A stretch of DNA of 5,011 bases from an uncultured Desulfobulbaceae bacterium (GTDB lineage: Bacteria > Desulfobacterota > Desulfobulbia > Desulfobulbales > Desulfobulbaceae). Within the stretch, counting starts at the first letter, position 1; each line of letters begins with the position of its first letter. The notes beneath the pieces were generated by a model. The model saw only the letters and a program-made list of their open reading frames with translations. It had not been told where the DNA came from and searched no databases. Below, in pieces: positions 1-4,972 of the stretch. The stretch covers positions 1 to 5,011 of the forward strand of contig CAMYOP010000217.1 in the NCBI GenBank assembly GCA_947260045.1. Direction: 5' to 3'. Made by a program: the position numbers and the translations under genes.

Positions 1-35
1 AATTGTAACTTATTACGGTAAAGAAAGGAGTTAGT

Positions 36-113
36 ATGTGTGGGCCGCCAGGATCACTTGGGCTGCAACTAATTTCAGACATGATAAAAAGTTGTGTGCA
101 GCTTGTGGAGTAG
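36..113 (+). CDS. possible 25-aa micro-ORF, unknown function
   Basis: An ATG at 36 follows a near-ideal Shine-Dalgarno AAAGGAG at 24-30 with a 5-base spacer, and the frame runs 25 codons to TAG at 111-113. The peptide starts MCGPPGSLGLQL and contains two cysteines (residues 2 and 20); it has no clear membrane segment or recognisable family motif. The frame is closed on the left by a TAA at 6-8, so this is not simply the tail of a long gene from outside the window. It could be a genuine small protein, a leader peptide, or a remnant of a decayed gene whose ribosome binding site survives. It lies roughly 100 bases upstream of the likely hemerythrin promoter, so it is probably not in the same message. 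Function unknown. Confidence 0.3.
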   Translation: MCGPPGSLGLQLISDMIKSCVQLVE

Positions 114-138
114 TCGTCTGTTTTTACAGCGTATTACC

Positions 139-177
139 ATTTGAAAGGGTTTTGATTCACTTCAAATAGCTTTTTTC
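139..177 (+). terminator. weak terminator-like inverted repeat
   Basis: ATTTGAA (139-145) pairs perfectly with TTCAAAT (161-167) across a 15-base loop and is followed by AGC and six Ts (171-176). The stem is AT-rich and the loop large, so it is at best a weak intrinsic terminator for the micro-ORF upstream. The right arm is shared with an FNR/CRP-like dyad at 152-165, so the two readings compete. Confidence 0.22.
152..165 (+). promoter_or_regulatory. candidate FNR/CRP-family operator
   Basis: TTGAT-TCAC-TTCAA matches the FNR consensus TTGAT-N4-ATCAA at nine of ten defined positions. Its centre is about 67 bases upstream of the start point predicted from the -10 element at 214-219, a position compatible with activation by this family. 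An oxygen- or nitrosative-stress regulator upstream of a hemerythrin/peroxidase unit would make biological sense, but a match this short occurs by chance in AT-rich DNA. Confidence 0.25.
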
Positions 178-190
178 ACCAACTAAAAAT

Positions 191-219
191 TTAATATCAG
201 CTTGTAATTTTGCTAGAAT
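191..219 (+). promoter_or_regulatory. candidate extended -10 promoter for the hemerythrin unit
   Basis: TGC-TAGAAT at 211-219 is a good extended -10 element (TGn plus TAGAAT, one mismatch to TATAAT). The -35 position 17 bases upstream reads TTAATA (191-196), a weak match, which is tolerable with an extended -10. Transcription would begin near 226 and give a leader of about 80 bases before the hemerythrin ATG at 306. The assignment is by eye. Confidence 0.35.
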
Positions 220-293
220 CAAATGGAAAGAAAACCAGGGTAGAACAAATAAAAACATACATTTCATTCAAAGTTTTACCATCTGATGATTTT

Positions 294-297
294 GGAG
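294..297 (+). promoter_or_regulatory. ribosome binding site fixing the hemerythrin start
   Basis: GGAG with an 8-base spacer precedes the ATG at 306. The frame is open further upstream to a TTG at 210, but the extra 32 codons encode nothing hemerythrin-like and the TTG lies inside the likely promoter, so 306 is the start. Confidence 0.75.
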
Positions 298-305
298 AAT
301 TTACA

Positions 306-722
306 ATGCCGATCATAAAATGGGATGATTCGCTTAGCGTTCAGGTCAAAGAACTGGATGAGCAGCATAAAAAATTTATAGAAAGCGTAAATGAATTCCA
401 TGATGCGCTCTTGCATGTTGAAAGTGACCAGTTGCACGATTTCAAAAAAAAGGCTCTTGAATCCATGAGGGAGTATGCCGTGTTTCACTTCATTGCGGAA
501 GAGCAATATATGAAGGAGATTGGTTATCCTGATTTAGACAAGCATAAGAAAATTCATGATCAATTTATCAGCAAGCTGCGTGAATATGAAGTTAAATTCA
601 GTTCAGGCAAACTTATTTTTAACAGCGAAATTATGAAGACCCTGAAGAATTGGCTTCATGATCATCTCCTGACTGAAGACAGGAAATATAGCGCATTCGC
701 GTTGAAAAAGCAGAGGCAGTAG
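306..722 (+). CDS. bacteriohemerythrin (single-domain, oxygen-binding)
   Basis: A 138-residue protein that is one complete hemerythrin domain, the usual size for bacteriohemerythrins. It binds O2 reversibly at a non-haem di-iron centre in a four-helix bundle and serves in O2 storage, delivery or scavenging in the cytoplasm; no signal peptide or membrane segment is seen. All seven iron ligands can be read: H21 (in LDEQH), H61 and E65 (HFIAEE), H80 and H84 (HKKIH), H120 and D125 (HDHLLTED). The spacing from the second ligand on (4, 15, 4, 36, 5) equals that of the Methylococcus protein as I remember it. The N-terminal IKWDDSLSV is also typical of the family. The ATG at 306 is chosen over an upstream TTG because of the GGAG site and the family N-terminus. 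It is followed 54 bases later by a cytochrome c peroxidase on the same strand, suggesting joint handling of O2 and peroxide. Family assignment is very secure; the exact physiological role is inferred. Confidence 0.96.
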   Translation: MPIIKWDDSLSVQVKELDEQHKKFIESVNEFHDALLHVESDQLHDFKKKALESMREYAVFHFIAEEQYMKEIGYPDLDKHKKIHDQFISKLREYEVKFSSGKLIFNSEIMKTLKNWLHDHLLTEDRKYSAFALKKQRQ

Positions 723-730
723 AGCAGTAA

Positions 731-749
731 AGTCCAAAAGCTATGGACT
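731..749 (+). other. small intercistronic hairpin
   Basis: AGTCCA (731-736) and TGGACT (744-749) form a 6-bp perfect stem with a 7-base loop between the hemerythrin and peroxidase genes. No T-tract follows, so it does not look like a terminator; an mRNA-processing or stability element is possible, as is chance. Confidence 0.3.
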
Positions 750-776
750 GATTACACCCGTATAGAGGCAGCAGAC

Positions 777-1817
777 ATGGATAGTTCAGTCAAAAATGTA
801 ACAGTCTTTCAATACCTCATCATAATTCTCTTTATTGCTGGCGGTGTTTATCTCGCTTTAAGAGATTTTCAGATGCAGAGCATTGGAGAAAAACATACCA
901 CTCCTGTCATGCAACAATCTGTGACCAAAAATGGCCCTATTACCCCAATTCCTCTGCAGATAAAACTTGATGAAAGAAAGGTCGCCCTTGGTTACAGGCT
1001 TTACCACGATAAACGTCTCTCCCATGATAACTCCATCTCCTGTGCCAGCTGCCATGATCTGCAAAAAGGCGGAACCGATCAAGCCAGGTATTCAACTGGA
1101 GTTGAAAACGCATTGGGTGGCATCAACTCTCCAACCACTTTTAACTCTGGGTTTCATTTTGTCCAATTTTGGGATGGGCGGGCTGGTGACCTTGTTGAAC
1201 AAGCTCCTGGACCTGTGCACAATCCCATTGAAATGGGAAGCAACTGGGAGGAAGTACTCAGCAAGCTCAGCAAAGATACACAATATATAGAGGCTTTCTC
1301 AGGTATTTACGCAGAGGGAATGAATCCAGATACCATTGTAGATGCTATAGCTGTTTTTGAACTATCCCTTTTTACTCCGAACTCACGCTTTGATAAATTT
1401 CTGCGTGGTGACACTACGGCTTTGAGTAAAGAAGAGCAGGAAGGCTATAGAATTTTCAAGGAATATGGTTGTGTCAGTTGTCATCAGGGCGTAAACATGG
1501 GCGGAAACATGTATCAGACCATTGGAGTTATGGAGGATTTTTTTCAGCATCGTCCTCTCACAGATGCTGATCTTGGTCGCTATAATGTCACTAAAGAGGA
1601 CTATAACAGGCATCAATTCAAAGTCCCGACTCTTAGAAATATTGCCATCACCTTTCCGTATCTCCATGATGGCTCAGCCAAAACCCTGGAGGATGTTCTC
1701 GCTATTATGTGGAACAGCCAGCTGGGCCGATCACTGACAAAGGACGAAACAATAAAAATTATCCTTTTTCTACAAACCCTGACAGGAGAATATCAGGGAA
1801 AACCTTTAGCTGAATGA
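777..1817 (+). CDS. di-haem cytochrome c peroxidase, membrane-anchored
   Basis: A 346-residue bacterial di-haem peroxidase of the CcpA/MauG superfamily, which reduces H2O2 to water in the periplasm with electrons from small cytochromes or cupredoxins. A hydrophobic stretch at residues 12-28 after a short N-terminus reads as a signal anchor, or an uncleaved-looking signal peptide. Haem site 1 is CASCH (C89, C92, H93) and haem site 2 is CVSCH (C232, C235, H236). Compared with the Pseudomonas enzyme from memory, the inter-haem Trp (W132 in FWDGR) and the catalytic Gln (Q142) and Glu (E152 in IEMG) are conserved, as are FKVPTLRNIA, the YLHDG motif (295-299) and M311, the likely distal ligand of the high-potential haem. 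The position of the displaceable distal His of the peroxidatic haem, 16 residues after the first CxxCH, is V109 here. Start: ATG 777 with AGAGG at 764-768, 8 bases away. It probably shares a message with the hemerythrin upstream and the cyclase 70 bases downstream. Confidence 0.95.
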   Translation: MDSSVKNVTVFQYLIIILFIAGGVYLALRDFQMQSIGEKHTTPVMQQSVTKNGPITPIPLQIKLDERKVALGYRLYHDKRLSHDNSISCASCHDLQKGGTDQARYSTGVENALGGINSPTTFNSGFHFVQFWDGRAGDLVEQAPGPVHNPIEMGSNWEEVLSKLSKDTQYIEAFSGIYAEGMNPDTIVDAIAVFELSLFTPNSRFDKFLRGDTTALSKEEQEGYRIFKEYGCVSCHQGVNMGGNMYQTIGVMEDFFQHRPLTDADLGRYNVTKEDYNRHQFKVPTLRNIAITFPYLHDGSAKTLEDVLAIMWNSQLGRSLTKDETIKIILFLQTLTGEYQGKPLAE

Positions 1818-1887
1818 AATCGTCAGCTCTCAACATATCAGAAAATGAACAACAGATAGAAGCTCTATTGTAGCTAGAGAGGATGTT

Positions 1888-3411
1888 ATGCTCTTTTCGT
1901 TTGTCCGCAGTGTTATAGTCGGGGTTCTCGCGCTTACTTGCCTTGGCTATTTTTTTCAACAGTCCAATACAGTTGATATCAATGAGCATGACAGGTACAT
2001 CAATGTTTTGCGTAAATTGCAGCAGCTGGATGTCTCTCTCAATGAAAATATTCTCAAGGCTCGCCATGTTTACATGATTAATTATGATCCTCTGGTAGAT
2101 AACCTGGCTCAGCTTCGGGCCACCAATAAAAAACTAAGTGAGATACCAGCCTATGTCAGTGTCGCTGATCGGGAAAAAATACGTACCTTACATGGAAACT
2201 ACATGGCTTTGTTTGCTGAAAAGGAAGCTGTAACAGAACGGTTTAAATCAGAAAATTCAATCCTGCGCAATTCGCTGAGTTTTTTCCCTATAGCTGCAAA
2301 TGAGTTGGCGGCAAAGGTCAGTGATAAGGAAAAAACCCTCAGTCTCTTGTTACAGAATCTGGTGCGGGATGTTCTTTTGCATAACCTGTACTCCCATGAC
2401 AAACTCCAGCAGGATATAACTGACAAAATAACCAGGCTGAGAGAAAATGTGGAATCTTTCAAGGAGTTTGTTGAGCCAAAAGACCTTGAAAGGATTATTA
2501 ACCACGCGGAAACAATCCTGCGCTATAAATCTAGCCTGGACAAGCAAGACAGGATTCTTCTGGAGTTGCCAACCAGAAAATACCTGGAAGAAATATATTA
2601 TATTTACAATAATGAATATGTTAGTTCTCTCACCCAGGCAAATGTTTATCGTCTTGTATTGAATCTGGCCATAATTGCGCTTGTGGCTATCATCGGTCAT
2701 ACTTTTATCAGACTGACAAATACAAAAAATGCTCTCCAGCTTGCCAACATTGGACTTGAGCAGCGGGTGACTGAACGCACGGCAGAACTTGAGGAGGCTA
2801 ATGTTACTCTGAAGGATCAAAAGGACCAGTTGGCAGATTATGTACTTGAAATTCGATCCAGCCAGGAGGAGTTGCAACGGATTGCCATTACCGATGATTT
2901 AACCTCTCTTTTCACCCGCCGTTTTCTCTTTGAATGGATGGAAAAAGAGGTAGAAGCATTGTCACGTAATCCTGGCGTATATTGCTGTCTTCTGATTGAT
3001 GTTGATCATTTCAAAAGTGTAAATGATGAATATGGCCATCAAGAAGGTGACAATGCCCTGATCGCTGTGTCTCAGGCAATTTCAAGGGCTGTCAGGCAAG
3101 CAGACATTGTGGGACGGTATGGCGGGGAGGAGTTTCTCGTTCTCCTGCCGAATACACCTTACGAACATGCCCACATTGTCGCGGAAAAAGTTCGTTTGCA
3201 AGTTGAGGATGAGGTGAAATCACCTCGACAGATAACGATCAGCATCGGTGTTGCTGGATGTTATGCGCCAGAAGAGACCAGAGGACGCCATAACACCTCT
3301 GAATCAATTGCCATGATGCTGGAAATAGCTGATCAGTCACTCTACAAGGCTAAAGAAAGCGGGCGAAACAGGGTGATTCTTGAAGGTAAACCAGTTAATA
3401 TTACTTCCTGA
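1888..3411 (+). CDS. membrane diguanylate cyclase with periplasmic all-helical sensor domain
   Basis: A 507-residue GGDEF protein that makes c-di-GMP from two GTP at the inner membrane. TM1 is about residues 5-24 and TM2 about 253-275; between them lies a roughly 225-residue, mostly helical periplasmic domain. Its motif LNENILKARH...NYDPLV (51-70) resembles the DAHL (double all-helical ligand-binding) sensor family; this is recognition from memory, not a search. A coiled coil with EQRVTERTAEL (291-301) to about 330 links to the GGDEF domain (about 335-500). Cyclase features: DDLTSL (336-341), metal-binding DVD (371-373), ND (379-380), EGDNAL (386-391), signature GGEEF (412-416) and ADQSLYKAKESGRNRV near the end. 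RQAD (403-406), five residues before GGEEF, is an intact inhibitory I-site, so product feedback is expected. No HAMP domain separates TM2 and the coiled coil. Start: ATG 1888 with AGAGAGGA at 1876-1883, a rather short spacer. It follows the peroxidase by 70 bases on the same strand. Activity is predicted intact; the ligand is unknown. Confidence 0.95.
   Translation: MLFSFVRSVIVGVLALTCLGYFFQQSNTVDINEHDRYINVLRKLQQLDVSLNENILKARHVYMINYDPLVDNLAQLRATNKKLSEIPAYVSVADREKIRTLHGNYMALFAEKEAVTERFKSENSILRNSLSFFPIAANELAAKVSDKEKTLSLLLQNLVRDVLLHNLYSHDKLQQDITDKITRLRENVESFKEFVEPKDLERIINHAETILRYKSSLDKQDRILLELPTRKYLEEIYYIYNNEYVSSLTQANVYRLVLNLAIIALVAIIGHTFIRLTNTKNALQLANIGLEQRVTERTAELEEANVTLKDQKDQLADYVLEIRSSQEELQRIAITDDLTSLFTRRFLFEWMEKEVEALSRNPGVYCCLLIDVDHFKSVNDEYGHQEGDNALIAVSQAISRAVRQADIVGRYGGEEFLVLLPNTPYEHAHIVAEKVRLQVEDEVKSPRQITISIGVAGCYAPEETRGRHNTSESIAMMLEIADQSLYKAKESGRNRVILEGKPVNITS
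3297..3329 (+). repeat. 33-bp direct repeat, copy 1 (inside the cyclase gene)
   Basis: This stretch, coding SESIAMMLEIA near the C-terminus of the diguanylate cyclase, is repeated without mismatch at 3553-3585, 256 bases downstream in the same orientation. Beyond the exact core, similarity continues at lower identity on both sides, marking homologous coding sequence rather than a mobile repeat. Confidence 0.93.
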
Positions 3412-3425
3412 AAAAATGGTAATAT
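3398..3425 (+). terminator. hairpin at the end of the cyclase gene, doubtful terminator
   Basis: ATATTAC (3398-3404) pairs with GTAATAT (3419-3425) over a 14-base loop that contains the TGA stop codon. The stem is AT-rich and is followed by CTTTAAGTTT rather than a clean T-run, so it is a weak terminator at best. No better terminator for the cyclase transcript was found before 3530. Confidence 0.25.
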
Positions 3426-3529
3426 CTTTAAGTTTGGATAAATAATAAGATAAATGGTTTTTAATATCAGTTGATTAAGAGTGCATGCATGTAACTTGCT
3501 ATGGAGCCATTCTATCTTCTCTTTTTTAA

Positions 3530-3619
3530 GAAATCAGGGGCTCTCAAGATAGCTCTGAATCAATTGCCATGATGCTGGAAATAGCAGGTCAGATTTTTTC
3601 TATAGCTAAAAAAGGGTGA
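3530..3619 (+). pseudogene. decayed GGDEF-domain C-terminal fragment
   Basis: A plus-strand frame from 3530 to TGA at 3617-3619, flanked upstream by TAA at 3527-3529, reads EIRGSQDSSES followed by IAMMLEIAGQ and IFSIAKKG. It aligns without gaps to residues 463-491 of the intact cyclase next door (ETRGRHNTSES, IAMMLEIADQ, SLYKAKES). The match includes differences in synonymous codons (AGG GGC against AGA GGA), so it is homologous coding sequence, not a random repeat. The fragment ends before the GRNRV block that closes a GGDEF domain. Further left, 3464-3529 may be more of the same in broken frames (an ISVD, then VTCYGA), but I cannot align it firmly. No start codon or ribosome binding site belongs to it. 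Read as the remnant of a paralogue or tandem duplication. The rest of 3412-3672 shows no other gene. Confidence 0.65.
3553..3585 (+). repeat. 33-bp direct repeat, copy 2 (in the GGDEF remnant)
   Basis: An exact copy of 3297-3329, lying in the decayed GGDEF fragment. The flanks drop to roughly half identity, so the perfect core is sharply bounded. That patchwork could reflect gene conversion with the live gene. Confidence 0.93.
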
Positions 3620-3672
3620 CACGAATCAGTTGTATGTATCCTGTGTGAAGATTTTTTATTAATGGTGCTGGT

Positions 3673-4745
3673 TTAAAATTGTCCCTTATTGAAGCATTCA
3701 ATAAATTCTGCAACAATATCAGGGTCAAACTGGCTTCCTGCGTTGCGGGTAATTTCATCAAAGGCAATCTGCCTGGACAGTTTATTTCGATATGGACGAT
3801 CGCTTGTCATGGCATCAAAGGTGTCTACCACTGCAATAATTCTTGCACAGAGCGGAATCTCGTCTCTTCCTATTTTCATTGGATAGCCTTTTCCATCAAA
3901 GCGTTCGTGGTGATGGAGGATGATTGGTTGAATTTCTTCGAGAAAAGAAATGTCAGTTATAAAGAACCTTTTGAGGGGTGTGCCTGGATGCATTGGTATT
4001 CTTCATCGGTTAAGCGACCAGGTTTATTGAGAACAGCCTCGGAAATTGCAATTTTGCCAATATTTTGGAGGTTGCAAGCCCATTCGAGATTCTCAATCAT
4101 TGTTTTGTCTGCGCCCATCTGTTCTGCAAGAATCTTGGTGTATTGGCCGACGCGGCTTGAGTGTCAAAAGGTATAATGGTCTTTAGTATCAATGGCCTTT
4201 GTAAGGGCATTGACAGTTAAGAGGTAAGACTGGTTGTATGACTTGTTAATTTCGGTAAATAAACGGGCGTTCTCAATGAGCATGCCTACTTGATTGGCGA
4301 GAGTGCTGACCAGATTGCATTCGGCCTGAGTAAAAGGTTTTTTTTTTGCTGCTCCAAAATTTACGACACCGATGGCTTTGCCCTGTGGCAAAACAGGAAC
4401 AATGATGACGGAGTGACAGAGGGGCATAATTGTTCACTGTTAAAAAGAGAATGCTCGTTGGTACTGATGTTTTGAATGAGAGTGGGCTACTTTGAGGCTA
4501 ATACTTTATTGGAAAGACGATCTTGTGCTATATCGTTTTTCAGGGCGAAAACCTTGTGAGAAACAGGTCCTGCAGCACCGCTGGCCACAAGATATTTGTC
4601 ATCTTTGGCAAGGAGCAAGGAGCCGATCACGCACATCATTTCCCATGAGTGCATTCTGTTCGCCAAAGATGGCTTTATACATCATGAGAACCCCTGGCTC
4701 ATCATCGACACAGAGAATTCTTATTTCCTTGTTTTGGCCACTCAT
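3673..4745 (-). pseudogene. broken REC-GAF-HD-GYP response regulator (c-di-GMP phosphodiesterase type)
   Basis: Read right to left, pieces of one gene appear in successive frames. From ATG at 4745: the receiver start IRILCVDDEPGVLMMY, closing at TGA 4599-4601. From about 4636, one frame over: a GAF domain (IGSLLLAKDDKYLVASGAAG) interrupted by TAG at 4487-4489, where the context KxPTLIQNI suggests an original CAG. Near 4427-4435 the frame shifts again and GAF continues (HSVIIVPVLPQGKAIGVVNF...ENARLF), then HD-GYP begins (AIDTKDHYTF) and meets TGA at 4164-4166 in place of the usual Gly before HSSRV. After ALNKPG-like text (AVLNKPGRLTDEEY) a third shift at about 3960-3974 leads to FLEEIQPIILHHHERFDGKGYP-type sequence, DTFDAMTSDRPYR and the normal C-terminus with TAA at 3673-3675. 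Only about 30 of some 115 REC residues remain. The HD dyad of HD-GYP reads QN (4062-4067) in LQNIGKI. Originally it would have hydrolysed c-di-GMP under phosphorelay control; now it cannot make that protein. Confidence 0.92.
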
Positions 4746-4752
4746 GATTCAG

Positions 4753-4760
4753 CCTTTCTT
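4753..4760 (-). promoter_or_regulatory. surviving ribosome binding site of the broken response regulator
   Basis: On the minus strand AAGAAAGG lies 7 bases before the ATG at 4745. Its good spacing and the clean receiver-domain N-terminus that follows identify the original start of the pseudogene, and show that translation of a 48-residue stub could still begin. Confidence 0.55.
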
Positions 4761-4808
4761 GTGTTGAACATTTCGCATAGTTTTTAATATTCATACCAAA
4801 AAAGTCTC

Positions 4809-4836
4809 TTGCTCTAGAGAGGTTATGGCGTAAATT
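4809..4836 (+). promoter_or_regulatory. weak candidate promoter for the gene at 4973
   Basis: TTGCTC (4809-4814) and TAAATT (4831-4836) are separated by 16 bases. Both hexamers deviate from consensus, so this is only the best candidate seen by eye. If used, transcription would start near 4843 and the leader would include the alternative hairpins at 4879-4936. The 8-base palindrome CTCTAGAG (4812-4819) overlaps the -35. Confidence 0.2.
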
Positions 4837-4878
4837 TTTGTTTTTAATAAAAGAAGATCATTTGCAAAGGTGCTTGAA

Positions 4879-4902
4879 AAAAGTGCTATCCCCAGCATTT
4901 TT
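4879..4902 (+). terminator. terminator-like hairpin in the leader of the 4973 gene
   Basis: AAAAGTGCT (4879-4887) pairs with AGCATTTTT (4894-4902): nine base pairs including one G-T, with the 6-base loop ATCCCC. With A-rich left flank and T-rich right flank it resembles a bidirectional intrinsic terminator. No gene on either strand ends here, because the flanking genes diverge, so an attenuator role for the downstream gene is the more natural reading. Confidence 0.4.
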
Positions 4903-4936
4903 GGTAATTTGTCACCATGAAAAAAGTATAGCACTT
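4881..4936 (+). repeat. 9-bp perfect inverted repeat competing with the terminator-like hairpin
   Basis: AAGTGCTAT (4881-4889) and ATAGCACTT (4928-4936) are exact reverse complements 38 bases apart. The left arm is the same segment used in the hairpin at 4879-4902, so in RNA the two pairings exclude each other. As DNA the pair could equally be two half-sites of an operator. Confidence 0.6.
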
Positions 4937-4949
4937 ACAAAAAGGTATC

Positions 4950-4959
4950 TCCAATTGGA
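4950..4959 (+). promoter_or_regulatory. 10-bp palindrome next to the ribosome binding site
   Basis: TCCAATTGGA is a perfect palindrome directly before the AGAAGGA ribosome binding site of the gene at 4973. It is too tight to form a useful RNA hairpin, so if functional it would be a protein-binding site; chance is quite possible. Confidence 0.2.
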
Positions 4960-4972
4960 AAGAAGGAAAAAT

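Noticed and set aside
210..305. TTG-initiated 32-residue extension of the hemerythrin
   Set aside because: It lacks a ribosome binding site, overlaps the likely -10 element, and the ATG at 306 has GGAG at 8 bases and begins with the family-typical N-terminus.
967..1290. 107-residue plus-strand frame inside the peroxidase gene
   Set aside because: It is an out-of-frame shadow of the gene that carries both haem motifs.
1863..1879. CTCTA/TAGAG hairpin touching the cyclase ribosome binding site
   Set aside because: Only five base pairs, so too weak to claim as translational control.
2350..2877. 175-residue minus-strand frame inside the cyclase gene
   Set aside because: It is fully antisense to conserved coding sequence, with no ribosome binding site or recognisable motif.
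3512..3552. CTATCTT/AAGATAG inverted repeat as a terminator or mobile-element end
   Set aside because: It has a 27-base loop, no T-run after the right arm, and overlaps the GGDEF remnant; no target duplication or transposase is present.
3957..3978. Programmed -1 frameshift at a run of As in the HD-GYP gene
   Set aside because: The sequence CTCAAAAGG is not a canonical slippery heptamer, and upstream stops would still prevent full-length product.
4164..4166. In-frame TGA as a selenocysteine codon
   Set aside because: It stands where HD-GYP proteins normally have Gly before HSxRV, a one-base change from GGA, and the gene has other frame lesions and another nonsense codon.
3679..4176. 165-residue plus-strand frame
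   Set aside because: It is antisense to the HD-GYP pseudogene; the minus strand gives clear HHHERFDGKGYP homology, and the plus-strand peptide has no family features.
4746..4972. c-di-GMP (GEMM) riboswitch before the 4973 gene
   Set aside because: The conserved GEMM core and tetraloop/receptor pattern were looked for and not found; only the alternative hairpins remain.
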